A DNA stretch of 64,000 bases from an uncultured Candidatus Pelagibacter sp. (GTDB lineage Bacteria; Pseudomonadota; Alphaproteobacteria; Pelagibacterales; Pelagibacteraceae). The notes beneath the pieces are model-generated. The model saw only the letters and a program-made list of their open reading frames with translations, ran no database searches and was not told where the DNA came from. The stretch lies in contig CAJQTI010000002.1 of NCBI GenBank assembly GCA_905618915.1, forward strand, positions 1-64,000, read 5' to 3'. Of the stretch, positions 20,400 to 31,127 are shown piece by piece. Positions within the stretch are counted from its first letter, which is position 1; each line of letters begins with the position of its first letter. Position numbers and translations under genes: made by a program.

Positions 20400-21149
20400 A
20401 TGTCCTCAAGAAATAAAATAATTTTAGAAGCCAAAGGTATTAGTAAATACTTTGGAACAATCACGGCATTAGAAAATGTTAATTTAAGCATTAAAGAAGG
20501 AGAGTGCTTAGGAGTTGTTGGTGATAATGGTGCTGGAAAATCAACTTTTATGAAAGTTTTGTCCGGTCTGTATAAACCAAGTAAGGGAGCTTTATATTTT
20601 AATGGTAACAGGGAAATACTTGATAGTCCAAGAGACTCTCAAAATTTAGGTCTTGAGATGGTTTACCAAGATCTTGCTTTAGCAGGGAATTTGCCGATTG
20701 GTGAAAATATTTTTCTTGGTCGTGAACCAACTAAAAAATTTGGTTTTTTAAAACTGCTTGATTATAAAAAAATTAAAGAAATGTCAGAGGCTCATTTAGA
20801 TAAATTAAAGATTCATGTAAAAAGTGCAGATCAAAAAGTTGAAGAGTTGTCTGGAGGTCAAAGACAAGCAATTGCGATTGCAAGAGCCACAGCGTTTAAT
20901 TCTAAATTAGTAATTATGGATGAACCTACTGCAGCCTTAGCAATTAAGGAAGTTGGAAAGGTTCTAGATCTTATTAATAGTTTAAAAAAAATGGGTGTAA
21001 GTGTAATTATTATTAGCCATAGAATGGATGATATTTTTGCAGTTTGCGATAGGGTAATGGCACTTTTTCAAGGCACTAACTTTGCAGAATCTGAATTATC
21101 AAAAACATCACGAGATGAAGTGATTGGTTGGATTATGGGAAAAAAATAA
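20400..21149 (+). CDS. Sugar/polyol ABC transporter ATP-binding protein
   Basis: Walker A GDNGAGKST, signature LSGGQRQAIAIARA, Walker B LVIMDEPTAALA. Confidence 0.93.
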   Translation: MSSRNKIILEAKGISKYFGTITALENVNLSIKEGECLGVVGDNGAGKSTFMKVLSGLYKPSKGALYFNGNREILDSPRDSQNLGLEMVYQDLALAGNLPIGENIFLGREPTKKFGFLKLLDYKKIKEMSEAHLDKLKIHVKSADQKVEELSGGQRQAIAIARATAFNSKLVIMDEPTAALAIKEVGKVLDLINSLKKMGVSVIIISHRMDDIFAVCDRVMALFQGTNFAESELSKTSRDEVIGWIMGKK

Positions 21150-21152
21150 ATT

Positions 21153-22166
21153 ATGGATACCAAAGAAACTAAAAAACAAAATCTTTTTTTAAAAGCCATC
21201 CCTTATTTTGATAAATATGGAATATTAATTTTACTTTTTTTAATGATAACAGTTCTGCACTTTTTGCAGCCTGATGTATTTCTTTCATGGAGAAACATAA
21301 CAAACGTTTTTAAACAAATTTCGTGGCAATCGATGCTTGCACTGGGTGTATTTGTAGTAATTGTAACAGCTGGAATTGATTTATCAGTAGGATCTATAAT
21401 GATGTTATCTCTTATGGTTTTAGCGATAACCTCAAAAGCAGGGGCTGCTTGGTACATTGTTATTACAATTCCTATTTTAATGGGTGCACTTTGTGGAATG
21501 GTCAATGGATTGGGCATAACAATTCTCCGCATGCCTCACCCTTTTATTATGACATTGGGAACACTTTATATATTTAGAGGTACCGGTAACCTAATTTCAG
21601 GTGGTGTTCCTATTAGTGGATTTACTGAAGAGGTGAGATTACTTGGTAATGGAAGAATTGACTTAACTTGGTTAGGTTTAGAGGAATCTCAGTATCTTCC
21701 TGTGAGTGTTGTTTTAATAACAGTTGTTTTTGTCTTGATGTGGGCATTTTTAAATCATACTCGAACTGGAAAGTGGATTTATGCAATTGGTGGAAATCCA
21801 AATGCGGCAAGAGCCGCTGGAATAAATGTTAATAAAATTTTAGTAATTGTTTATTCATTATGTGGATTATTAGCTGGGTTTGGTGCATTAATTTTAGCAG
21901 GAAGAGCCGATTCGGGTTATCCAAATGCTGGATTAAATGCTGAGTTAGATGCTATTGCAGCATGCATTATTGGAGGTGCTAGTTTCTTTGGTGGAAGAGG
22001 AACTGTGCTTGGTGTTTTTGTTGGAGTAATGATTATGGGTATATTAAGAAATGGATTAAATTTAATGGATGTCAGTTCTTTTTGGCAACAAGTATTAATA
22101 GGAGCTATCATTGTTTTTGCAGTTTATATTGACGTTTTAAGAAAAGATTTAGGAACTAGAAAATAA
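21153..22166 (+). CDS. Sugar/polyol ABC transporter permease (RbsC/FrcC type)
   Basis: GIDLSVGSIMML, GKWIYAIGGNPNAARAAGI, GGRGTVLGVFVGVMIMGILRNGLNL. Confidence 0.92.
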   Translation: MDTKETKKQNLFLKAIPYFDKYGILILLFLMITVLHFLQPDVFLSWRNITNVFKQISWQSMLALGVFVVIVTAGIDLSVGSIMMLSLMVLAITSKAGAAWYIVITIPILMGALCGMVNGLGITILRMPHPFIMTLGTLYIFRGTGNLISGGVPISGFTEEVRLLGNGRIDLTWLGLEESQYLPVSVVLITVVFVLMWAFLNHTRTGKWIYAIGGNPNAARAAGINVNKILVIVYSLCGLLAGFGALILAGRADSGYPNAGLNAELDAIAACIIGGASFFGGRGTVLGVFVGVMIMGILRNGLNLMDVSSFWQQVLIGAIIVFAVYIDVLRKDLGTRK

Positions 22167-22341
22167 TAGTACAAATTTAATACACGCAATAGTTGATCTA
22201 CAATCTGTTGAAATATATTCGCTTATAACTTCAAAAAAAAATTTCTTTAAAATTTAAATTCAAATAAGAGTTGTTTTTTTTTAACAAATATTATTCACTA
22301 TGTTTTTAAGTTTAATTAAAAAGTAACAAGAGGAATAAATA

Positions 22342-23268
22342 ATGAATAAAATGATAAAAAAAATTAGTGCGTTGCTTGCATCTGCATTTCTTTTACTAAA
22401 CATAACTGCAGTAAGTTCTTCTGCAGAAAAAACTATTCTGTTTAGTATAAAAGGTCCAGGATCTGGAAACCCTTTTTGGGCTTCTGTTGAAAAAGGAGCT
22501 AAAGATGAAGCGAAAAAATTAGGAGTTAAATTAATTCTTATAGCACCACCTCAAGAAGGTGATGTTCAAGCTCAAGTTAATCAACTAGAAGATCAAATTG
22601 CAAAAGGTGTTGACGCTATAGCACTTGCACCTTCTGATCCTAACGCTCTAGCACCAATAGTAGATGACGCTATTAAAAGTGGAGTGCCAGTTGTATTTGT
22701 TGATACAATGGGAAGCAATAAAGGTGTAACTTTTATTGGAACTAATAATAAAAATGGTGCAGAATTAGCTGCTAAATTTATTTGTGATAAAACTGCAAAA
22801 GGTTCTGATGTTGCAATCTTAACTGGTGTTGAGTCTCAATCTACAGCTCTTCTTAGAAGAGATGGTGCGATTAAAGGATTTAAAGACTGTGGTTTAAACC
22901 TTGTAGCTACTCAAACTGCTGAATGGGATACTGCAAAAGCAAGATCAGTTACAGAATCTATTCTTGTAAAAAACCCTAACATTAAAGCAATTTTTGGATC
23001 TAACGATAATATGGCGTTAGGTGCAATTCAAGCTCTTAAAGATGCTGGAATGAATGATGTTACTGTAGTAGGTTTTGATGCAACTCCTGATGCTGCTAAG
23101 AGTATTTTAGCTGGTGAAATGACTGCAACTATTGCTCAGTTTTCATACAACATGGGTGCTTATGGTGTTAAATATGCACTTGCTTTAGCTAATGGTGAAA
23201 AAATCGATGCAAATATCGATACTGGAACTCAATTAGTTACTACAAAAAATGCTAACGACTTTAAATAG
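22342..23268 (+). CDS. Sugar/polyol ABC transporter periplasmic substrate-binding protein
   Basis: Signal peptide; GNPFWASVEKGAKDEAKKLG; NQLEDQIAKGVDAIALAPSDP; VVGFDATPDA. Confidence 0.92.
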   Translation: MNKMIKKISALLASAFLLLNITAVSSSAEKTILFSIKGPGSGNPFWASVEKGAKDEAKKLGVKLILIAPPQEGDVQAQVNQLEDQIAKGVDAIALAPSDPNALAPIVDDAIKSGVPVVFVDTMGSNKGVTFIGTNNKNGAELAAKFICDKTAKGSDVAILTGVESQSTALLRRDGAIKGFKDCGLNLVATQTAEWDTAKARSVTESILVKNPNIKAIFGSNDNMALGAIQALKDAGMNDVTVVGFDATPDAAKSILAGEMTATIAQFSYNMGAYGVKYALALANGEKIDANIDTGTQLVTTKNANDFK

Positions 23269-23291
23269 TCTTTAGATTAAATTTTAAGATC

Positions 23292-23322
23292 AAAGGGTGG
23301 AATTTTTATTCCACCCTTTTTT
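23292..23322 (+). terminator. Intrinsic terminator after SBP gene
   Basis: AAAGGGTGGAAT-TTTT-ATTCCACCCTTT followed by TTT. Confidence 0.88.
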
Positions 23323-23343
23323 CTTATGTAATATAATATTCTC

Positions 23344-23814
23344 ATGTTAATAAAAATTGATCCCATTCTAAGCCCAGAACTTTTATTTACACTTCGTACT
23401 ATGGGTCATGGAGATAAATTAGTTTTAGCAGATGCAAATTTTCCCGCAAACTCTATGAATAAAAATGTCATAAGATTAGATGGTGTAAATATTAAAGATG
23501 CAGCAAAAGCAATCCTTTCTGTATTTCCTTTAGATAGTTTTATTGTATCTCAAGGCGGAACTGCAGCCAATAGAATGGAAGTTGATGACAATCCTAATGA
23601 ATTAACAGAAACTCATAAAGAATTTATTAAAGCAGTTAAAGATGTTTCGGGTGAAAGCTGGAAAGTAGGATCTATTGAAAGGCAATCTTTTTATAATGAA
23701 GCAAAAAAATCTTATGCAATTGTTATAACAACAGATGCTAGACCATTTGGATGCTTTATATTAACCAAAGGTGTAATTAAACCAGATGGAAGTGTTTGGG
23801 TTCTTGAAAAGTAA
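23344..23814 (+). CDS. RbsD/FucU family sugar mutarotase
   Basis: LSPELLFTLRTMGHGDKLVLADANFPA conserved RbsD/FucU N-terminus. Confidence 0.88.
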   Translation: MLIKIDPILSPELLFTLRTMGHGDKLVLADANFPANSMNKNVIRLDGVNIKDAAKAILSVFPLDSFIVSQGGTAANRMEVDDNPNELTETHKEFIKAVKDVSGESWKVGSIERQSFYNEAKKSYAIVITTDARPFGCFILTKGVIKPDGSVWVLEK

Positions 23815-24725
23815 TGAATTCAATTAGTATTTTTGGTGTATTTGTTGCTGACCTTTGTTTTTTTGGAAATAAAATACCTACTAGAGGTGAGACAGTTTTA
23901 GGAAACAACCATTTAGTTGGACCAGGTGGAAAAGGTTCAAACCAAGCAATTGCAGCTGCAAGATTAGACGGCAATGTTAAGTTTATAACTAAAATTGGTA
24001 AAGATAGTCATGCTGAAATGGCACTCTCATTATATAAAGAAGCAGGAGTGAATACAGGATCTGTAATACAAGATCCAAGTCTTTCTACTGGTGTTGCGGG
24101 AATAATGATTGATGAAAATGGACACAATGCAATTAATATTGTTGCAGGTGCTGCTGGGCATTTACAAAATATAGATATTGATAGAAATTTAGATGTAATA
24201 AAAGATTCAAAGATATTTTTAACACAAATGGAGACCCCAGATCAAACTACAATGTATGCTTTAAAAAAAGCCAAAGAAAATAATTGTCTTACAATTTTAA
24301 ATCCAGCACCAGCAAGAAAAATACAAAAAGAAGATTTTTCATTACTAGATTTTTTCACACCAAATGAGACAGAAGCAGAGTTTTATCTTAATAAAAAAAT
24401 TGAGACAAAAGAAGATATTCAAAATGCTGCAAAAGAATTTTTAAGTATGGGTGTTAAGAATATTATTATTACCTTAGGTGCAAAAGGAGTTTATTTTGAA
24501 AATAAGGAAGAAAATTATTTTATTGATGCGTTAAGTTTGAAAGATGAAGTTATCGATACTACTGGAGCGGGGGATGCGTTTAATGGAGCACTAGCTGTAG
24601 CACTTGCCAAAGGCTCTAATTATAAAGATGCAATAATTTTTGCAAATAAAGTGGGTGGTATATCAACTACTAGGTTAGGTGCTGCTAGCTCAATGCCTTT
24701 ATTAAAAGAAGTAGAAGAATATTAA
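23814..24725 (+). CDS. Ribokinase-like PfkB family carbohydrate kinase
   Basis: GPGGKGSNQAIAAARL and DTTGAGDAFNGALAVAL PfkB signatures. Confidence 0.9.
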   Translation: MNSISIFGVFVADLCFFGNKIPTRGETVLGNNHLVGPGGKGSNQAIAAARLDGNVKFITKIGKDSHAEMALSLYKEAGVNTGSVIQDPSLSTGVAGIMIDENGHNAINIVAGAAGHLQNIDIDRNLDVIKDSKIFLTQMETPDQTTMYALKKAKENNCLTILNPAPARKIQKEDFSLLDFFTPNETEAEFYLNKKIETKEDIQNAAKEFLSMGVKNIIITLGAKGVYFENKEENYFIDALSLKDEVIDTTGAGDAFNGALAVALAKGSNYKDAIIFANKVGGISTTRLGAASSMPLLKEVEEY

Positions 24726-25754
24726 ATGACATATAAAGCAAACCATAAAAGATATAATGAGATGCAATATAGAAATTGTGGCTCTAGTGGTCTTAAACTT
24801 CCTTTAATAAGCTTGGGTCTTTGGCACAATTTTGGAGGAAAAACTATCAATCCAGAATCTAAAAAAGTTTTATTTAAAGCATTTGATTTAGGAATTACTC
24901 ATTTCGACCTGGCAAATAATTATGGACCACCATATGGAAGTGCAGAGACAAATTTTGGTAAAGTAATGAAGAGTGATCTAAAAAAGTATAGAGATGAGCT
25001 TATTATTTCTTCAAAAGCTGGGTATGATATGTGGGAAGGTCCATATGGGGAATGGGGATCAAAAAAACATATAATAGCAAGTTGTGATCAAAGTCTAAAA
25101 AGAATGAATTTAGATTATGTTGATATCTTTTACTCACATAGATTCGACCCTAATACACCACTTGAAGAAACGGCAGATGCACTCGAAAGTATTTATAGAT
25201 CTGGAAAAGCTCAGTATATTGGTGTTTCCTCTTATTCTTCAAAAAAAACTAATCAAATGTTTCAAATTTTAAAATCACGAAATATAAAAATTCTAATTCA
25301 TCAACCGTCATACTCACTAATAAATAGATGGATTGAAAAAGATTTAACTAAAACACTTTTAAAAAAAGGAATTGGTTGCATCGCATTTTCCCCGTTAGCA
25401 CAAGGAATGCTTTCTGAAAAATATCTAAAAGGAATTCCGAAAATCTCTAGAGCAAATCAAAAAATTACTTCATTAGATAAAAGTTTAATTACAAAAAAAA
25501 ATATTAAAATGATTAATGAGTTAAACTCAATTGCAAAAAAAAGAGGCCAATCATTATCTCAAATGGCCGTTGCATGGACATTAAACAATAAAGCAGTCAC
25601 TTCAGCTTTAATTGGTGTGAGAAATTTAAAACAATTAAAAGAAAATGTGGCTAGTTTAAATAATTTAAATTTTACAAAAAGTGAGTTATCCCTAGTTAGT
25701 AAAAAGGCTAGGGATGGAAATATTAATTTATGGTTAGCTTCAAGCTCTCATTAA
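24726..25754 (+). CDS. Aldo/keto reductase (YghZ/glyceraldehyde-3-phosphate reductase-like)
   Basis: MQYRNCGSSGLKLPLISLGLWHNFG, HFDLANNYGPPYGSAE, VDIFYSHRFDPNTPLEET. Confidence 0.87.
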   Translation: MTYKANHKRYNEMQYRNCGSSGLKLPLISLGLWHNFGGKTINPESKKVLFKAFDLGITHFDLANNYGPPYGSAETNFGKVMKSDLKKYRDELIISSKAGYDMWEGPYGEWGSKKHIIASCDQSLKRMNLDYVDIFYSHRFDPNTPLEETADALESIYRSGKAQYIGVSSYSSKKTNQMFQILKSRNIKILIHQPSYSLINRWIEKDLTKTLLKKGIGCIAFSPLAQGMLSEKYLKGIPKISRANQKITSLDKSLITKKNIKMINELNSIAKKRGQSLSQMAVAWTLNNKAVTSALIGVRNLKQLKENVASLNNLNFTKSELSLVSKKARDGNINLWLASSSH

Positions 25755-26930
25755 CTATTCTATTATATTAAAGTCAGATTTATATTTATCAGTAATAGTT
25801 AGACCTAATCCGGGTTTATTATCATCTAAATCTATAAATCCATTTTCAGGTACTGGGTCACCATCAAAAATATAATAAAATAATTCATTGCCAACCTCAA
25901 CATCGTGAACAGGAAAAAATTCTGACAAAGGACAATTCAAACTTGACATTGTCAAATGATAATTATGCATTTGACCTGCATGAGGGACTACCGGGATTTG
26001 ATAGGCTTCTGCTAAAGCATTAATTTTATGGGCAGCCGTAATACCACCAACTCTATTAGTATCATATTGAATATAACTTAACGCTTTTAAATCAAGTAAC
26101 TGTCTAAATCCTAATAAGCTAAACTCATGTTCGCCACCTGAAATTGGAATAGCATTCATGTTATTCAGCTCTGCATAGCCATGGATATCATCAGCTATTA
26201 CCGGTTCTTCTAACCATCTAGGGTTAAATTTTATTAATCGTGGAATCATTCTTTTGGTATAATCTAAGTTCCAACCCATATAGCAATCCATCATAAGGTC
26301 TGTATCTTCACCTATAACTTCACGAAGTGCCTCAACTAATTGAATATTTTTTTTCATTCCTTCAGCACCATCTTTAGGGCCCCAACCAAATCTCATTTTA
26401 AACATTGTAAAACCTTGCGACTTGTATAGCTCGGCTTCCTTCTGTAGATCTTTTAACGGTTGGCTATAAAGTTTAGAAGCATAAACAGGTATCTTTTCTT
26501 TAGTCCTTCCACCTAATAATTTAAATACTGGTTGTTTTAAAAGTTTTCCTATTAGATCCCAAATTGCAATATCAATAGCTGAAATTGCAATCATACCAAT
26601 TCCTTTTCTTCCCCAAGCATGGGTTCTTCGATACATCTTTTCCCAGATATAATTGTAATCAAATGGACTTTCACCAATTACTAAGGGTTTTAAATAAGTA
26701 TCAATTGTTTTTTTAGTAACTTGAGGTGCCAGCGCCGCGTTGCCAATTCCTATAGTTCCATCTTCTGTTTCAATTTCACATACTAGCCACTCATGAAACC
26801 TAAAAGATCCCATTGCATCTGATTTTTCATACAATACATCAGAAGCGTTAGTACAAAAATTACCTTGAGGAGGTACAGTTTTACCTTTCCACTGATAGAC
26901 GGTAGTTTTAATATTTTTAATTTTGCTCAT
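25755..26930 (-). CDS. Mandelate racemase/enolase superfamily, L-rhamnonate dehydratase-like
   Basis: Pattern [15 protein letters not shown] (as [13 protein letters not shown]), [50 protein letters not shown]. Confidence 0.8.
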   Translation of the reverse strand: MSKIKNIKTTVYQWKGKTVPPQGNFCTNASDVLYEKSDAMGSFRFHEWLVCEIETEDGTIGIGNAALAPQVTKKTIDTYLKPLVIGESPFDYNYIWEKMYRRTHAWGRKGIGMIAISAIDIAIWDLIGKLLKQPVFKLLGGRTKEKIPVYASKLYSQPLKDLQKEAELYKSQGFTMFKMRFGWGPKDGAEGMKKNIQLVEALREVIGEDTDLMMDCYMGWNLDYTKRMIPRLIKFNPRWLEEPVIADDIHGYAELNNMNAIPISGGEHEFSLLGFRQLLDLKALSYIQYDTNRVGGITAAHKINALAEAYQIPVVPHAGQMHNYHLTMSSLNCPLSEFFPVHDVEVGNELFYYIFDGDPVPENGFIDLDDNKPGLGLTITDKYKSDFNIIE

Positions 26931-27921
26931 TTGATCTATTTTCTGCCATTGTTAATGCAATTTTGAAAGAATTTAAAGTAGGTTCTAGATTAGCCTTATT
27001 TTTTCCAGCTATATCAAAGGCAGTTCCATGAGCAGGAGTTGTAATAGGTACTGGTAATCCACCTTGAACAGTAACACCCCTGTCAAAACCAAACGCTTTT
27101 AAGCCTGATTGTAAAGCGTCATGGTACATTCCAACAATGCAGTCGTGATTCTTATTTTTAAAAGCAGTAATAAAAGAAGTATCACAAGGAAGAGGGCCAT
27201 CAGCATTAATACCCAAGCTTTTAGCTAACTCGATAGCTGGAATAATTTCATCTTTTTCTTCAGTACCAAATTCTGCATGTGGGTTAAGAGCTTGAACAGC
27301 AACTCTAGGATTTTTAACACCATTAAGTATCATCGCTTCATTAATTAATTTAATCGGTTTAATAATTTTTTCTTTTTTAATATGTGAAGGAACCTCACTA
27401 ATAGGTATATGCGAAGTAACTCGAGCAGTCCAAAAATTATCCACAACATTAAATTCACAAAAAAAATTTTTTACTTCTAATTTTTCAGCCATTAAATGAA
27501 GTTCGTCAGAGAATTTGTTACCTCCTAGTTTTAAACTTGTTTTATTAAAGGGACCAAAGTTAATTGCATCAATTTTATTTTCTTTTGCTAAATCTAATGC
27601 TAAATTTAAAGCTGATAAAACACTTTCACCTGACTCTTTAGAACATTCTGATAATTTATAGTTATGATTTTTACCATTAGAAATATCTAAAAAGAATTTA
27701 TTTCCATCTTCAAAATTAATTTGTTCAAAATTTTCCACAAATTTTAAATTTTGAGATTTTCCAGAAATTTTATTTCCTTGTTCTAAAATATTTTTTTCAC
27801 CTATCACAACTATGTTTGCTTTATTAGTAATTTCTTCTGATAGTAATTTAGTGACCAATTCAGGGCCAATCCCTGATGGATCCCCTAATAGTATCGCTAT
27901 ATTAATTTTATTTTTAGTCAT
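26917..27921 (-). CDS. PdxA family 4-hydroxythreonine-4-phosphate dehydrogenase-like
   Basis: [42 protein letters not shown]. Confidence 0.88.
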   Translation of the reverse strand: MTKNKINIAILLGDPSGIGPELVTKLLSEEITNKANIVVIGEKNILEQGNKISGKSQNLKFVENFEQINFEDGNKFFLDISNGKNHNYKLSECSKESGESVLSALNLALDLAKENKIDAINFGPFNKTSLKLGGNKFSDELHLMAEKLEVKNFFCEFNVVDNFWTARVTSHIPISEVPSHIKKEKIIKPIKLINEAMILNGVKNPRVAVQALNPHAEFGTEEKDEIIPAIELAKSLGINADGPLPCDTSFITAFKNKNHDCIVGMYHDALQSGLKAFGFDRGVTVQGGLPVPITTPAHGTAFDIAGKNKANLEPTLNSFKIALTMAENRSNEQN

Positions 27922-27989
27922 TATTTTCTTAAACTTTGTAGCAGACTATGTTTAAATATTTAAATATAAATTAACAATAGAGGAAAATA

Positions 27990-28961
27990 ATGAAAAAAAC
28001 ATTTAAAGCTTTTTTAGTTGCTGCTTTTGTAGTAACTGAATTTTTTGTGATTGCATTACCTTTAGTAACTACATCTGCAAAAGCAGATGGTGCTATCCAA
28101 GCAATTACGCATGCTGGTTTTGGTGGTGGTACAGATGTTACTACTAGAATGATGCTTTTAAGAGCTAGAAGAGTTCTTAAACAAGATATGCAGTTAGTTA
28201 ATAAAAAAGGTGGTGGTGGAGCAGTATCTATGGATTACATGATGTCACTTCCTGCTGATGGTCAACACACTTTAACTTGGACTACTGGTCACGCTGTTTC
28301 TATGGCACTAGGTAAAACAAAAGTTAAATTAAGTGATATGCAACCTTTGGCAAGAGGAACTGATGATCCTCAATTATTTGTTGTAAACTGTAAAGCTGAC
28401 ATTAAAGACGCTAAAAAATTTATTAGTGTTCAAAAATCAAAATCACTTAAATATGGAACAACTCATACAGGTGGAATTGACGATGTAAGTGCAATTGCTT
28501 TTACAAAAAAAGGTGGATTAAAAGATCCTACAATCGTTGCATACAAAGGTGTTGCACCAATTAAAACAAACTTAATCAAAGGAGATATTGATGTGGGTGT
28601 TTTAAATTTAGGTGAAGCATTAACAGAGATTAACGAGGGAACATTGTGTGTTTCTGTAGTTCTTGCAAACGAAAGAATGGCTAAAATTGGGGATTCTCCA
28701 ACAGCTAAAGAGTTGGGAATACCAGTTTCTTTATCTACTGTTAGAGGATTTGTAACTAAAAAAGGCGCTCCTGCCGCAAGAGTTAAAGAGCTTGAAGCTG
28801 GAATGATGAAAGCTATGGGGCATAACTATTACAAAAATTTCTTAACTGAAATTGGTCTTGATGACACTAGTGTAGTTGGTGCTGATGAGTGGGGTAAGCA
28901 AATGGAAGAAATGCTTAAAGAAATGACTGCTCAGTTAAAAGCTTTAGGTTACCTTAATTAA
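27990..28961 (+). CDS. Tripartite tricarboxylate transporter substrate-binding protein (TctC family)
   Basis: Signal peptide; GFGGGTDVTTRMM; followed by TctB/TctA-like genes. Confidence 0.85.
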   Translation: MKKTFKAFLVAAFVVTEFFVIALPLVTTSAKADGAIQAITHAGFGGGTDVTTRMMLLRARRVLKQDMQLVNKKGGGGAVSMDYMMSLPADGQHTLTWTTGHAVSMALGKTKVKLSDMQPLARGTDDPQLFVVNCKADIKDAKKFISVQKSKSLKYGTTHTGGIDDVSAIAFTKKGGLKDPTIVAYKGVAPIKTNLIKGDIDVGVLNLGEALTEINEGTLCVSVVLANERMAKIGDSPTAKELGIPVSLSTVRGFVTKKGAPAARVKELEAGMMKAMGHNYYKNFLTEIGLDDTSVVGADEWGKQMEEMLKEMTAQLKALGYLN

Positions 28962-28984
28962 TTAAAAGCAGTACATTTTTTGAT

Positions 28985-29494
28985 ATGAATAATGTACTTA
29001 AGAAAAAAAGGGCGAACAAAAGTAGTTTGCCCTTTTTTTTAAAAAGCTCTTTTAAAGTATCTTTTATAATAATATTAATTTCACTAATTTTATTAATAAC
29101 AACATTTACATTTGATGCAGTACCACCGATTTTAAATAGAGGTATTCAGCCTGCTACATTTCCTAAAGCATTATTAGTCTTAATAATTTTTTTAACATCA
29201 GTTGTTTTTTATTTATCAATTAAAACACCTTGGAAAAAAGAAAGTAAATTACCAAAGTCATTTTTTATAACATTAATGGCTTTTATTTTATTTTTAGTCA
29301 TTGCAAAAACATTAGATTTTTTCTTAGCTATTGCAGTCTTTTCAGCTTTAGTTTCTTATTATTGGGGAGAAAAAAGAATAATTTATCTTTTGATTGTAAG
29401 TATATTATTTCCAATAATTGTATTTATATTTTTTGAAACATTTTTAGGCTTAAGATTTCCACCAGGAATAATTACTAATATTTATTATAATTAA
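28985..29494 (+). CDS. Tripartite tricarboxylate transporter small membrane subunit (TctB family)
   Basis: About 4 TM small protein between TctC and TctA; start codon uncertain because a terminator hairpin covers the first codons. Confidence 0.75.
   Translation: MNNVLKKKRANKSSLPFFLKSSFKVSFIIILISLILLITTFTFDAVPPILNRGIQPATFPKALLVLIIFLTSVVFYLSIKTPWKKESKLPKSFFITLMAFILFLVIAKTLDFFLAIAVFSALVSYYWGEKRIIYLLIVSILFPIIVFIFFETFLGLRFPPGIITNIYYN
29003..29040 (+). terminator. Intrinsic terminator-like hairpin overlapping 5' end of tctB ORF
   Basis: AAAAAAAGGGCGAAC-AAAAGTA-GTTTGCCC-TTTTTTTT. Confidence 0.85.
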
Positions 29495-29495
29495 T

Positions 29496-30980
29496 ATGGA
29501 AAATTTATCTTATATGTTAGCTCCTCTATTTAGCTCTAAGCTATTAATAGTTTTATTTTTTGGGACTTTGTTTGGATTAATTTTAGGAGTATTACCTGGG
29601 TTGGGTCCGACAACTGGCGGTGCATTAATTTTACCTTTTACAATGACACTTGATCCACTTTCAGCAATCGTACTTCTGACAGCAATTTATTGTGCAGGAA
29701 CATATGGTGGAGCAATTACTGCAATATTAATTAATACACCAGGAACACCTGCCGCCGCCGCCACATGTCTTGATGGATATCCATTGGCACAAAAAGGAGA
29801 AGCAGGAAGGGCATTAGGTATGGCAACCGTTTCTAGTACAATTGGAGGAATTTTTAGTGTTATTATTCTTGTCTTCTTTGCACCTTTACTAGCAAAACTT
29901 GCTTATGAATTTGGTCAACCAGAATATTTTGCTCTAGCAATATTTGGCTTAACTATGCTTGCATCAATTGGTGAAGGTAGCCCAGTTAAAAATTTGATTG
30001 CAGCAGCATTTGGTATTTTGATTTCAACTGTTGGAAAAGATTTTATGACTTCAATAGATAGATTTACATATGGTATTAATGAATTATCAGAAGGTATTGG
30101 TTTTATCCCAGTAGTAGTTGGGTTATTTGCAATTAGTGAAATGTTAACTCAGTCAACTATGTTAGACCAAGTATTTAAAAGAGTTGCTTTAAAAGCTGTA
30201 AAATTACCATCACTAAAAGATTATAAATTAACTTGGAAAACAATCCTTAGGTCTTCAGGAATAGGTTCGTTTATCGGTGTGCTTCCCGCAGAAGGAGGAA
30301 CGGTTGCTTCTTTAATTGGATATTCAGAAGCTAAACGTTGGTCAAAAACCCCAGAAGAATTCGGAAAGGGATCTATTGAAGGAATTGCTGGAGCAGAAGC
30401 TGCAAATAACGCTGCAACTGGAGGCGCAATGGTCCCAACATTAGCATTAGGAATTCCTGGTAGTGCAACAACTGCAGTGATCTTAACGGGTCTAATAATT
30501 CATGGAGTAAGACCAGGCCCAGAGCTATTTAGAGAACAGCCAGAGTTTTTGTATGGAATTTTTGGATCAATGCTGATTGCAAATATATTATTTTTTATTT
30601 TTGGTTTTTTTGGAGCTAAACTTTTTGCTAGAATTACTTTGGTACCAAATAAGATTTTATGGCCAATGATTTTTGCACTTTCAGTTTGTGGAACCTACTC
30701 TTTAAGTCAATCTATTACGGATGTTTGGATAATGTTATTCTTTGGTGTTGTGGGTTTTTTTATGAGAAGATATGGTTTTTCTGTAGTACCAGTTATTATA
30801 GGGTTGATTTTAGGAGAGTTAGTTGAGGGAACTTTAAGACAATCTCTAGTAATATTTGATGGCAATTGGTTAATGTTTTTAACAAGACCAATAGCCTTAA
30901 CATTTTTTACATTAGCAATTATTGCTTTGCTTTTTCCATTATTTAAGAAAAAAAAAATAACTAAATTAAAAAAAAATTAA
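29496..30980 (+). CDS. Tripartite tricarboxylate transporter large permease (TctA family)
   Basis: GVLPGLGPTTGGALILPFT, YGGAITAILINTPGTPAAAATCLDGYPLAQKGEAGRALG. Confidence 0.95.
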   Translation: MENLSYMLAPLFSSKLLIVLFFGTLFGLILGVLPGLGPTTGGALILPFTMTLDPLSAIVLLTAIYCAGTYGGAITAILINTPGTPAAAATCLDGYPLAQKGEAGRALGMATVSSTIGGIFSVIILVFFAPLLAKLAYEFGQPEYFALAIFGLTMLASIGEGSPVKNLIAAAFGILISTVGKDFMTSIDRFTYGINELSEGIGFIPVVVGLFAISEMLTQSTMLDQVFKRVALKAVKLPSLKDYKLTWKTILRSSGIGSFIGVLPAEGGTVASLIGYSEAKRWSKTPEEFGKGSIEGIAGAEAANNAATGGAMVPTLALGIPGSATTAVILTGLIIHGVRPGPELFREQPEFLYGIFGSMLIANILFFIFGFFGAKLFARITLVPNKILWPMIFALSVCGTYSLSQSITDVWIMLFFGVVGFFMRRYGFSVVPVIIGLILGELVEGTLRQSLVIFDGNWLMFLTRPIALTFFTLAIIALLFPLFKKKKITKLKKN

Positions 30981-31127
30981 GATAAAAAGTCAGCCATACG
31001 AATTATTGTAATCTAAAAAAAAGAAAAGCGATATTAACTAGTGAAGCACGGAGTTTTTGGGTTAGCTATTACAAAAAAGTTATTACATTTAAATAACAAC
31101 TTAACTTTTTTCATAACTTTTCAAATC

